Shown piece by piece: positions 31,001-37,062 of a DNA stretch of 37,062 nt (position 1 is the first letter of the stretch; the number at the start of each line of letters is the position of its first letter). Both the position numbers and the translations under genes were made by a program. The stretch is taken from the IMG/VR virus record IMGVR_UViG_3300045944_000553, positions 1 through 37,062 of that record; one strand, written 5' to 3'. This DNA is from a virus. The notes beneath the pieces were generated by a model. That model ran no database searches. It was not told where the DNA came from and was given only the letters and a program-made list of their open reading frames with translations.

Positions 31001-31258
31001 CTAGCGCACGGGCAGGCGTTGCAGGACCTGCCACATCCAGTTGGCCTGGAGGATGTTGAGGGCCACGACGGCGGCAAAGCCGATGCCGAGTACCCACTGG
31101 ATGATGGTCATATGGGTGCGCAAACTGTCGAGGCGTTCGGTCAAGGAGAGCATCCGGGTTTCCCCGGTGGCGATCACGGTCGCTGCCGCCCGGGCGTCAG
31201 GCTCGGGCGTGCCGGCAGCCAGCAGGGCAAAGTAGGTTTCGCTATTGATCAGACTCAT
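31001..31258 (-). CDS. Small protein with C-terminal membrane anchor
   Basis: 85 residues. A helical N-terminal half (SETYFALLAAGTPEPDARAA, LSLTERLDSLRTHM) is followed by one C-terminal transmembrane segment (about 52-74), the order seen in XhlA-type and other tail-anchored phage proteins. AAGGAGG stands before ATG 31258. It is first in a two-gene leftward unit with 30773-30991. A lysis function is inferred from size and topology only. The stretch 31259-31404 has no gene I can support. Confidence 0.6.
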   Translation of the reverse strand: MSLINSETYFALLAAGTPEPDARAAATVIATGETRMLSLTERLDSLRTHMTIIQWVLGIGFAAVVALNILQANWMWQVLQRLPVR

Positions 31259-31404
31259 CACAACCTCCTTACAGGTGTGAGGGTGTTGGGGTGGTTGCCG
31301 TAAGGAGCACCCACGCGGCTCATGACTTCCGCTGCCCCAACGGCAAGACATTCTACCATAACTTATCGACACGGTGGGAACAAAACTTGAGTAGAAAGTA
31401 TCGC

Positions 31405-31425
31405 TATGGCCTTACCAAAATTCTA
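31405..31425 (+). pseudogene. Displaced original start of the fibre gene
   Basis: These 21 bases encode MALPKFY, exactly the first seven residues of the intact fibre protein at 32166. Three codons differ and all three changes are synonymous (GCC/GCT, TTA/CTT, TAC/TAT). The HNH stop codon overlaps its last three bases. An AAAG ribosome-site-like sequence lies upstream. I read it as the original start, cut off when the HNH cassette entered after codon 7 and brought its own copy of the start. Confidence 0.8.
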
Positions 31426-32034
31426 CAACAGCAACGGCTGTACGGGAATCGGGGGCGGGCCAGTGTACTTCCGGTTATTGCACGACTTGCAGGCCCCGAT
31501 GACATTGTGCAGCGTGTGGGCACCGCCTTTGGAGAGGGCCAAAATGTGGTCCTGGGTTAATTTGCCCTTACAGCGCTTGCCGCAGTACGCGCATCGGTGG
31601 TCCTGGTGGGCCTGGATGAGCAGCCATTGCTCGTGGGTCAGTGTGGCATCGGCACCATGCATGCGTGCACGACGACGGTTGGCATACACCACATGCAGGT
31701 CAGGGTGTGCCTGATAGTAGGCTTTGTTGTAGGCATTGTTTTGCTCACGGCGGTTGAGACGATTGCGCTGTTGGCGCACCTTATCTTCTTCAAGATGTGC
31801 AGTATAGTAACGTTGATTCCTGGCGTGAGTAATCTCTGGATGGGCCTGACGATACGCACGATTATAGGCCAGAATCGCTGCCTTATGGCGTTGCTTAAAG
31901 CGTTTGCGCGTTTCCTTGATCTGTGCGGCATTCTTTTGACGCGAGGCAGCATCACGGGCATGGCAGAGTTCAGGATGTGCTTGACGAAAGGCTTTTTGCT
32001 GCGCACGTCGAGCCGCAGGGTCTTTGTATGGCAT
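31423..32034 (-). CDS. HNH homing endonuclease (HPE-repeat class, 31.4 kb)
   Basis: 203 residues. The basic N-terminus has repeated units (MPYKDPAARRAQQKAFRQA, AYRQAHPEITHARNQRYY). The HNH core follows: RCAYCGKRC, LTQDHILALSKGGAHTLHNVIGACKSCNNRK, ending PVQPLLL. It is closely related to the genes at 10613 and 24673. ATG 32034 follows GGAGG, located in a hairpin. It is antisense to the fibre gene, which it interrupts after codon 7; the fibre frame is restored on the far side. Confidence 0.9.
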   Translation of the reverse strand: MPYKDPAARRAQQKAFRQAHPELCHARDAASRQKNAAQIKETRKRFKQRHKAAILAYNRAYRQAHPEITHARNQRYYTAHLEEDKVRQQRNRLNRREQNNAYNKAYYQAHPDLHVVYANRRRARMHGADATLTHEQWLLIQAHQDHRCAYCGKRCKGKLTQDHILALSKGGAHTLHNVIGACKSCNNRKYTGPPPIPVQPLLL

Positions 32035-32143
32035 GGGTCCATCCTCCGTCGATGGGTCCGGTTGTGTGTGAGGCAACGCGCCGGAAACGCGCTTATCGGG
32101 TTGCAATCCCTAGCCTCACGGCTGCAAGTATACTCTAAGTATA
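32035..32143 (-). promoter_or_regulatory. HNH promoter and structured RNA leader (32.1 kb)
   Basis: The minus-strand -10 TATACT (32143-32138) is preceded by AGGG. Outer stem GTGAGGC/GCCTCAC (32113-32119 with 32068-32074), an inner GGG/CCC arm (32108-32110 with 32098-32100) and the hairpin CGCG/CGCG with loop TTTCCGG (32077-32091). The Shine-Dalgarno hairpin is CCATC/GATGG (32051-32055 with 32039-32043) with loop GACGGAG. Compared with the leader at 11.2 kb, the outer stem and the Shine-Dalgarno stem both differ by paired changes. Confidence 0.82.
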
Positions 32144-32165
32144 CCCTATGACTGGATAAACTACC

Positions 32166-33230
32166 ATGGCTCTTCCAAAATTCTATAAAGTTTGCCAAGA
32201 TCAAAACGGAAATATAGTACCACAAGTACTATGTAGCGTCTTTAACCATGGCACAGCCGTGCTGGCGTCTCTCTACAACGATGACGCGGGGACCGTGCCC
32301 CTCAGCAATCCCATGACCAGCGATGCGCAGTACGGCTCGTTCAAGTTCTACGTGAATCCCGGCCATTATGATCTCACGTTCACCAAGCCGGGTTACACCT
32401 TTGAGCCGATCGACGATATGCAGGTGCCGGCCGATACCGTGACGCTGGGCACCATGGCGACGCAGAACGCCAATGCGGTGGCGATTACGGGGGGCACGAT
32501 TGCGCTGCTGGCGGCGGCTGGTGGGGCCGTTCGGGTGGACGATGCGGGGGCCAGTGCGCAGGTGGCATTGCGCAGTCTCGTCACTGTCGGCGCGAGTAAA
32601 TATAACGTGTTGGCTGACGGGACGGCGCAAAACACCTTTATTGGCAACGTCGGCCTGGGCACTTTCACCCCGAGCTACCCGCTCGATGTGACCGGCCAGG
32701 CGCGCATCACGGGGACGCTGGGGATTGGGACGGCGCCGAGTGCCAGTTATCACCTCTACATGGTGCGCAATAAAGCCAGCGTGCATGGCCTCGTCTTTCA
32801 GCCGACTGGCAGCGATGCGGGGACGAATGAGGTCATGTTCCTCAACGTTGCTGGGACGATTGTTGGCAGCATTCAGAGCACCGCCGCCGCGACAAGCTTC
32901 AACACCTCATCCGATGCCCGCCTCAAACACGCCATCGCCCCGCTCAGCGGCTCGCTCGCCGTGCTCGCCGCGCTGCGTCCCGTGGCGTTCAGATGGAACG
33001 CGGATGACAGCGTGGGGCATGGCTTCCTCGCGCATGAATTACAGGCGACGATTCCCGAGGCTGTCAGTGGCCTGCCAGACGAGGTCAACCCCGATGGCTC
33101 GGTGAAACCACAACAGGTGGATCACTCGCGCTTAGTGCCGTGGCTCACGGCGGTCTGTCAGGAGCTGGCGCAGCAGGTGCAGGTGCTGACGCAGCGGGTG
33201 AGTACGTTGGAAGAACAACTCGGTCTCTAG
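32166..33230 (+). CDS. Tail fibre with S74 intramolecular chaperone
   Basis: 354 residues. The N-terminal domain (about 1-90) is beta-rich (SVFNHGTAVLASLYNDDAGT, FKFYVNPGHYDLTFTKPGY) and should attach to the tail. The middle is a repeated-strand shaft. The C-terminus is a Peptidase_S74 chaperone (SSDARLKHAI, with S249 and D250; LRPVAFRWN, GFLAHELQATIPEAV), ending in a coiled coil. It trimerises the fibre and then cuts itself off. The first 80 bases are AT-rich against a GC-rich body and lack a strong ribosome site, consistent with a replaced 5' end. Confidence 0.88.
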   Translation: MALPKFYKVCQDQNGNIVPQVLCSVFNHGTAVLASLYNDDAGTVPLSNPMTSDAQYGSFKFYVNPGHYDLTFTKPGYTFEPIDDMQVPADTVTLGTMATQNANAVAITGGTIALLAAAGGAVRVDDAGASAQVALRSLVTVGASKYNVLADGTAQNTFIGNVGLGTFTPSYPLDVTGQARITGTLGIGTAPSASYHLYMVRNKASVHGLVFQPTGSDAGTNEVMFLNVAGTIVGSIQSTAAATSFNTSSDARLKHAIAPLSGSLAVLAALRPVAFRWNADDSVGHGFLAHELQATIPEAVSGLPDEVNPDGSVKPQQVDHSRLVPWLTAVCQELAQQVQVLTQRVSTLEEQLGL

Positions 33231-33241
33231 GAGGCACGACC

Positions 33242-33529
33242 ATGCCGCTCTCCACGTTGGAACATGATACCTTGAGCAAGAGCTTTGCGATCTCCAAGCA
33301 ACTGCTGGCCGACATCCAACCGAAGCTCGCCAGCCTGAACGAGATCTACAACGCCGCGGGCACCGGCGTCGGCTCGACCTTGACCCAGGCGGAACTCGAT
33401 GAACTGCCCGAACTGAGCGGGTTGCAGAAGACCACGGTGGATGATGCCCTGTTTGCCATGAGTGGGATACTGACAAGCCTGACCAATGCGCAGGCGGCGC
33501 TGAACCAGATGGCAGCCCGCTTCCTCTAG
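33242..33529 (+). CDS. Small helical protein
   Basis: 95 residues, helical (HDTLSKSFAISKQLLADIQPK, TVDDALFAMSGILTSLTNAQ) with a short Gly/Thr loop at 39-47. AGGAGG precedes ATG 33242, twelve bases after the fibre stop. Possibly fibre-associated or assembly-related; no family recognised. Confidence 0.6.
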   Translation: MPLSTLEHDTLSKSFAISKQLLADIQPKLASLNEIYNAAGTGVGSTLTQAELDELPELSGLQKTTVDDALFAMSGILTSLTNAQAALNQMAARFL

Positions 33530-33546
33530 CACGAAAGGCGGGCACC

Positions 33547-33786
33547 ATGGCCCTCCCCGGCCCCGAGTCCGCCCGCGGCTGGCTTGGCGTGCTCTACCCC
33601 CTGATGGAGCGCGGGGGCGGCGTGCTGGCGCTGGCTTTCTTACTGATCGGTGGAAGCATCGTGTGGTTTTTGATTGGGGCGCTTGAAAGGTCTGTGGTCA
33701 GAAATCATCAGTTGGTCGAGCGTTTGCAGGGCTGCATGAAAGAACAGGTGGAACTGGTGCTCCGATTGCGGGAGCACCAGCAGTAA
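33547..33786 (+). CDS. Single-pass membrane protein (holin candidate)
   Basis: 79 residues. One transmembrane segment at about 25-45 (GVLALAFLLIGGSIVWFLIG), then a charged helical tail (VRNHQLVERLQGCMKEQVELVLRLREHQQ). GAAAGGCGGG before the ATG. It lies after the fibre genes, where holins often are. No endolysin other than the virion-linked transglycosylase is visible, so the assignment is weak. Confidence 0.5.
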   Translation: MALPGPESARGWLGVLYPLMERGGGVLALAFLLIGGSIVWFLIGALERSVVRNHQLVERLQGCMKEQVELVLRLREHQQ

Positions 33787-33788
33787 GC

Positions 33789-34067
33789 CTACAGTTGCCC
33801 CGCAAAAACTTCCATTGCTTGCTCTAAGCGGCGAAGATAGGCGAGGTTACGCTTGCTCGCCTTGTCCGACAAACGGTAGCGGTGCCCAGGGAACACCTCG
33901 ACTTGATCGCAAATGCCCATGCCAACGAGCCGATGGGTGTGGAGACTGGCATTGCGTAGCGACATACCTAGTGCAGCAGAAATCTCTTTGTTCGTCTGCC
34001 ATGTGTTCAACGTTTTCAGGTGATGATAGACCCTGACTTGATTGATGCTGACTTCTAGTTGCTCCAT
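33789..34067 (-). CDS. Winged-helix DNA-binding regulator
   Basis: 92 residues. It fits a winged helix-turn-helix: VYHHLKTLNTWQTNKEISAA, the recognition helix SLRNASLHTHRLVGMG, then a wing with FPGHRYRLSDKA. GGAGG lies before the ATG. Transcribed leftward from the TTGACA/TAGCAT promoter just upstream, which overlaps repeats of TAGCACATGCTA type, so it is probably self-regulated. It is less GC-rich than its neighbours, which suggests a separate origin. Confidence 0.75.
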   Translation of the reverse strand: MEQLEVSINQVRVYHHLKTLNTWQTNKEISAALGMSLRNASLHTHRLVGMGICDQVEVFPGHRYRLSDKASKRNLAYLRRLEQAMEVFAGQL

Positions 34068-34141
34068 TGTTCCTCCATGTATGTGCTAACCAAAGATAAC
34101 CAATGCTAGCACATGCTAAGAGGATATGTCAATCATGTCAA
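34068..34141 (-). promoter_or_regulatory. Promoter and operator of the winged-helix regulator
   Basis: -35 TTGACA (34141-34136) and -10 TAGCAT (34118-34113), spacer 17. A second TTGACA (34130-34125) also lines up with a TAGCAT nearer the gene at 18 bases. The palindrome TAGCACATGCTA (34107-34118) and a related ATGTGCTAACCA (34081-34092) flank the start region and are likely repressor sites. Confidence 0.65.
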
Positions 34142-34459
34142 GTGTTTTGTGCACGGCGAGCGCACGCCATAAGGAGCGCCGATGCCTCCCTCTCGCACAG
34201 AAATCCTGTTTACGCTCGCGCTGATCTTGCTGCTGGCCGTGGCCCTGACCATCGTCCTGCGGCCCACACGACAGACCACGACGGTCTTGTACGCGTCGCC
34301 TACGGGCGCAGGGTCCTCCTGCGCCGTGCGTATCGCCACAATAAGCGGGGATGGCTGGCGTGTGTCATACTGCGCCCCGCTGAAATTCTTATACCAGCAA
34401 TCCGTGCAGATGTCGTCCGTGCCGTGGGCCGTGAGCCCGCAAATGGTGCAGTCAATCAT
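34133..34459 (-). CDS. Small zinc-ribbon protein, C-terminus probably altered
   Basis: 108 residues. CTIC (4-7) and CTDC (18-21) form a short zinc ribbon near the start (MIDCTICGLTAHGTDDICTDC). From about residue 45 the frame runs antisense through the broken beta-helix gene start at 34182-34330, so this part is probably not original. ATG 34459 overlaps the stop of the beta-helix gene (ATGA) and has GGAGGG upstream, so translation is well supported for the N-terminal part. Confidence 0.6.
   Translation of the reverse strand: MIDCTICGLTAHGTDDICTDCWYKNFSGAQYDTRQPSPLIVAIRTAQEDPAPVGDAYKTVVVCRVGRRTMVRATASSKISASVNRISVREGGIGAPYGVRSPCTKHLT
34182..34328 (+). pseudogene. Truncated start of a second beta-helix protein gene, inverted
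   Basis: AAGGAG and an ATG at 34182 open a frame coding an N-terminal hydrophobic segment and LRPTRQTTTVLYASPTGAGS. This matches the start of the protein at 34456-35898 (LRPTPRTAPLVLYASPTGTG) after the same hydrophobic anchor. After about 34328 the similarity stops and the frame continues only as antisense of other genes to 34628. The two starts face each other as an imperfect inverted repeat, with identical blocks TCCTGCGGCCCAC (34255-34267, 35834-35822) and GGTCTTGTA (34283-34291, 35802-35794). Confidence 0.7.
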
Positions 34460-35898
34460 CGCGTGCCCTCCTGTGGCTGGCAGGTCAGCGTCACGGCTCC
34501 AGGCACACTGGGTACCGTACCAGTACACGTCATCGCCCCTGGCTGTGGCGGCTGCGGCGGGACAGGCTGGCGGTCACTGCGGCAGTGGTCTGGGATCACC
34601 CCCAGCAGGCTTTCGACAACGCCAGTGACACTGACCTCTGGCGCCCCGCTGGCGATCCGTGCCTGACGGATTCTGTGTTCCATTGGCCATGGCCAATTCG
34701 GCTTATTCGTCAGCACGCCCGCTTCTACCTGGTAACACAGCCCCGGGAGGGCGGTATACACATTGGCCCCGCCCATCGCCTCGGCCAGCGAGCGTCCCTC
34801 CCTGAACCCTGGCATCGTCCACCCTGAGCCCTCCTGGTTGACGCTCGGCGTGCTTGAGACGCCCACGCAGCGCTCGCACACGTTGTCTTGCTCCGGCGTG
34901 AGCGAGCCGCTACTGCTGCGAAACAGAAACGGCTTGACGGTCGTATGGTCACTGCCGACCAGGGCGACGACATCGCGGAACGTCATCTGTGAACCACAGT
35001 CTGCCGTCGCGAGTTGCCCCAGACGCGCGCCCGCGCCGTTTGACAGATAGAACAGGCTCCCGAGGAGCGTGAGATTGGCGCGCATGTCCGTCTCCTGGCA
35101 GCCGTAGAACATGCGAAAGATGCCCTCGGCATCGCCCACCGTGCCCGTTTCGCGCCATGTCCCGATGACGTTTTCCCAGATCTGCCCCCGCGAGCGATAG
35201 CCACCCTGATACACGTTGTTCGGCTTACTCACGCCCTCCGGGTGGTCGTTCCATTCCCCCCAGCAGCGGCGGCAGCCACTCCCCTGCATGTCCTGGTTCG
35301 GCGCTTGCGACTGGCTGAACTCGAACAGCTTGCGCATGTTCGTGCCCCAGGCGGCACAGTCGATGCACACCTGGTCGATGCCCGGGCCACTCATACTGAT
35401 GCCCAGGCTGTCGGCCTCGCCACTGGTGCCCTCGTAGGCGATCACCCGCACGAAGCGCACATGGTTGGCGCGGGAGCGGAAGATCGCTTCTGTGCCATTG
35501 GTGCCGTTTACGCCCTCCACGCGCCACCAGTCGTTGCCGGTTTGCAGGAACACGGCGAAGCCCGTATGCTCCGCGTCTATAGTTACCTGGCCGTCGTTGA
35601 GCGCTTTGACCGTGATGGGCTTGTCGGCGGTGCCAGCCAGGGTATCTGGCGGGTCTATGGCTCCCCCTTGCGAGCGCTTATACGTGCCATCGCGCAAGAG
35701 GAGCGTCGCCCCTGGCTGCATGCGCGGCCAGGCGTCCGCCACCCGGCAGGGCGCGGTCTCGCTGCACGCGGTACCTGTGCCCGTGGGCGAGGCATACAAG
35801 ACCAGGGGCGCGGTGCGGGGCGTGGGCCGCAGGAGCAGCGTGGCGAGCACGACGAGGACGAGCAGGGCGAGCAGGGCAGTGTGGGTGCGGGTTAGCAT
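34456..35898 (-). CDS. Membrane-anchored right-handed beta-helix protein
   Basis: 480 residues. A signal/anchor segment (about 8-24) is followed by a stalk and a long beta-helix-like region typical of pectate-lyase-fold and pectin-binding proteins: ATLLLRDGTYK, ITVKALNDGQVTIDAE, GFAVFLQTGNDWWRVEGVNGT, HVRFVRVIAYEG. Many Cys pairs in 180-330 suggest an exported protein. The C-terminus is Pro-rich. A secreted or surface polysaccharide-acting or binding protein is likely; substrate unknown. It overlaps the methyltransferase gene by seven bases at its start and is inverted relative to the truncated copy at 34182. Confidence 0.7.
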   Translation of the reverse strand: MLTRTHTALLALLVLVVLATLLLRPTPRTAPLVLYASPTGTGTACSETAPCRVADAWPRMQPGATLLLRDGTYKRSQGGAIDPPDTLAGTADKPITVKALNDGQVTIDAEHTGFAVFLQTGNDWWRVEGVNGTNGTEAIFRSRANHVRFVRVIAYEGTSGEADSLGISMSGPGIDQVCIDCAAWGTNMRKLFEFSQSQAPNQDMQGSGCRRCWGEWNDHPEGVSKPNNVYQGGYRSRGQIWENVIGTWRETGTVGDAEGIFRMFYGCQETDMRANLTLLGSLFYLSNGAGARLGQLATADCGSQMTFRDVVALVGSDHTTVKPFLFRSSSGSLTPEQDNVCERCVGVSSTPSVNQEGSGWTMPGFREGRSLAEAMGGANVYTALPGLCYQVEAGVLTNKPNWPWPMEHRIRQARIASGAPEVSVTGVVESLLGVIPDHCRSDRQPVPPQPPQPGAMTCTGTVPSVPGAVTLTCQPQEGTR

Positions 35899-36488
35899 AG
35901 GGGCATCTCCAGGTGCGAGCGCAGTTGGTATCCAAGCCAGGCCGTATACGCCGGCGGAATAGACTGCCGTGCTTCCGTCTTATTCATCCACTGACAGCCC
36001 ATCGCGTCGGCATAGGCCCGTTCGCCTTTGTGCATGAAGGGGAGCAACCCCCGGTGCTGACAGGGTGGCAACAGGGCAAAGAGGGGCAGCGACAGCATAA
36101 ACCAGCGGTGGCGCTGCACCCGCAGCCCGAACTGCGAACCACAGAGTTGCACGTCGCAGCGCATCGGTGCTCCTGGCACATTCTCAATGACCCAGGGGAC
36201 GCCGGTGTCATCAAGGAGCGCCCTGGTGGCAGGGAGCAGGTCCGGGTGTGTCTGCGGGGTGCCACGCCAGCGCGTGACGTTCGCATAGCGCTGGCAGGGG
36301 GGGCTGGCGTGGATACAATCGTACTTCCTCCCATGCTGTGCCAGGTAGGCCAGGGCATCAGCCTGGACGAATGCATGCCCGGGATAGCGCGGTTGGGGCA
36401 GATGGTCGATGCCGGTCACGACGAACCCTGCCTGCATGTAGCCTGCGGCTGCCCCACCTGCCCCTGCAAAAAGATCAAGCAACTGCAT
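35892..36488 (-). CDS. Compact DNA cytosine-C5 methyltransferase
   Basis: 198 residues. Cytosine-C5 motifs are in order: DLFAGAGGAAAGYMQAGF (motif I, 5-22), ASPPCQRYANVT (motif IV with C65 as nucleophile), WVIENVPGAP (motif VI with E102) and VQRHRWF (motif VIII, 124-130). The target-recognition part is very short, so the enzyme is smaller than usual stand-alone methyltransferases. By family it transfers methyl groups from AdoMet to cytosine and would protect phage DNA. AAGGAGACCCC precedes the ATG. No cognate restriction enzyme is seen. Confidence 0.92.
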   Translation of the reverse strand: MQLLDLFAGAGGAAAGYMQAGFVVTGIDHLPQPRYPGHAFVQADALAYLAQHGRKYDCIHASPPCQRYANVTRWRGTPQTHPDLLPATRALLDDTGVPWVIENVPGAPMRCDVQLCGSQFGLRVQRHRWFMLSLPLFALLPPCQHRGLLPFMHKGERAYADAMGCQWMNKTEARQSIPPAYTAWLGYQLRSHLEMPLC

Positions 36489-36588
36489 GGGGTCTCCTTA
36501 TGCACGCGGTTCTCCTCTCGCTCCTCGTGCCTCGGTATGCTACCATACCCCCCGCTGCGCCTCGTCGGCGTGGCAGCCAGTGCATCGA

Positions 36589-36625
36589 CCCGCCTGGTGT
36601 CCGGCATGCGCCAGGCGGGGGGGGG
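36589..36625. repeat. 9-bp inverted repeat with adjacent G9 run
   Basis: CCCGCCTGG (36589-36597) and CCAGGCGGG (36611-36619) pair perfectly around a 13-base loop, and the second arm runs into nine consecutive G (36617-36625), ending one base before the stop of the gene at 36627. No T-run follows in either direction. It may act as a transcript-end structure or simply be slippage-prone sequence. Confidence 0.7.
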
Positions 36626-36626
36626 C

Positions 36627-36893
36627 TCAGGCTTTCTGCCGATGGCGGGCTGTTTCCTCTATCAGCCACGCACTTACCTCTGTCAAGCAGGCCTCTTCCC
36701 ACACGGTGTTGGACCTGGTAAAGAGCGCGTACTTCCGCCAGCGGGCGTACCAGCGGATTTCTGCGAGCACCAGGCCGTCGTGCGTGACCACCTCAAAAAT
36801 ATCAGTCTTGCGTCTTGCAGGGCGCTGCGTGCGCATAACCTGGCACCAGCGGTCCTTATAGGCAACCTGGCCGGGCGTGGAGGTATCAGGCAT
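36627..36893 (-). CDS. Hypothetical protein, TPGQ-type
   Basis: 88 residues. The start MPDTSTPGQVAYKDRW resembles the start of the next upstream gene (MPNPLTPGQLAYEAFW), a motif found in small conserved phage proteins. The rest is mixed strand and helix, with basic and aromatic residues (TDIFEVVTHDGLVLAEIRWYARWR). GGAGGACGCCG before ATG 36893, which overlaps the upstream gene by eight bases. Function unknown. Confidence 0.6.
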   Translation of the reverse strand: MPDTSTPGQVAYKDRWCQVMRTQRPARRKTDIFEVVTHDGLVLAEIRWYARWRKYALFTRSNTVWEEACLTEVSAWLIEETARHRQKA

Positions 36894-37062
36894 CGGCGTC
36901 CTCCTCATGCATCGCCAGCACGGCCTGCGCGGCAGCCTCCCAGGCCTCGACCTGGAGGGCGGTGATCCCCCCGTAGGGCGTCTGCAACTCGCCATAGCGC
37001 GGGGCCAGCACACGCCAAAAGGCCTCGTAAGCCAGCTGGCCAGGGGTGAGTGGGTTAGGCAT
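36886..37062 (-). CDS. Hypothetical TPGQ-type small protein, start at window edge
   Basis: 58 residues. The ATG is exactly the last three bases of the window, so the ribosome site is not visible and an earlier start cannot be excluded. The N-terminus MPNPLTPGQLAYEAFWRVL and the later ALQVEAWEAAAQAVLA fit a small phage protein family. It shares the TPGQ.AY...W start with the next gene, suggesting duplication followed by divergence. Confidence 0.55.
   Translation of the reverse strand: MPNPLTPGQLAYEAFWRVLAPRYGELQTPYGGITALQVEAWEAAAQAVLAMHEEDADA

Noticed and set aside
31426-32165. Group I intron joining the two fibre starts
   Set aside because: The second copy already encodes the same seven residues, so splicing is not needed, and I could not recognise intron core elements by eye; a covariance search would settle it.
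34182-34628. Full 149-codon plus-strand gene
   Set aside because: Only the first 49 or so codons match the beta-helix protein; the rest is antisense to two real genes, so it was kept as a truncated copy.
36589-36625. Intrinsic terminator
   Set aside because: The stem is good but there is no T-run on either strand; it is listed only as an inverted repeat.
35913-36965. 350-codon plus-strand frame
   Set aside because: Antisense to the cytosine methyltransferase, whose motifs are clear, and without its own ribosome site.
1-37062. tRNA genes or CRISPR arrays
   Set aside because: No cloverleaf-like sequence or spaced repeat array was seen; the only tandem repeats are the 9-mers at the left edge and the collagen codons.

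Overview
The window reads as most of the genome of a tailed double-stranded DNA phage with a GC-rich genome. The terminase, portal, scaffold and major capsid genes lie in the usual order. An N4-gp56-like capsid, a roughly 700-residue portal, no recognisable tape measure or tail tube, and large internal-virion-like proteins together suggest a short-tailed (podovirus-like) particle. The host cannot be named. Genes are tightly packed with ATGA- and GTGA-type overlaps and strong AGGAGG ribosome sites. I recognise no integrase, DNA polymerase, tRNA or CRISPR array. Both ends of the window look cut rather than natural.

Layout. 1-7 kb is mostly leftward: a primase-helicase, a VRR-NUC nuclease, small zinc-finger and membrane proteins and a SWIM zinc-finger protein, with several small DNA-binding regulators (ribbon-helix-helix, XRE) placed at divergent promoters. 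7.1-8.2 kb is a rightward XRE / GIY-YIG-HTH cassette sharing a palindromic operator with the leftward SWIM operon. 8.2-31 kb is the rightward virion block: a possible late promoter and terminator leader, terminase small and large, portal, scaffold, capsid, small head proteins, an adaptor-like protein with a collagen-like tail, a 43-triplet collagen-like protein, a tail protein, a GNAT enzyme and two or three ejection-type proteins, one with a lytic transglycosylase domain. 31-34 kb holds small membrane proteins (lysis candidates) and a fibre with an S74 self-cleaving chaperone. 34-37 kb is leftward again: a winged-helix regulator, a beta-helix protein with a broken inverted copy of its own start, a compact cytosine-C5 methyltransferase and two small related proteins.

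The most unusual feature is a set of six free-standing HNH endonucleases scattered through the window. All six have a -10 box close to GTATAAT just upstream. Five (5869-6465, 10613-11173, 19623-20249, 24673-25350, 31423-32034, all on the minus strand) share a two-part RNA leader: an upstream hairpin of 6-9 bp, then a 5-6 bp hairpin whose 6-8 nt loop carries most of the Shine-Dalgarno sequence. In the leaders at 11.2 kb and 32.1 kb the stems differ by compensatory changes, which is direct evidence for the RNA fold. Two of the five interrupt a phage gene and carry a recoded replacement for the displaced gene end. The SWIM gene has a replacement 3' end, with the old end left at 5834-5878. The fibre gene has a replacement 5' end, with the old start left at 31405-31425 and differing only by synonymous changes. 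AT-rich tracts lie in the genes beside several insertions. This looks like a family of mobile endonuclease cassettes that repair the gene they enter and control their own translation by RNA structure.
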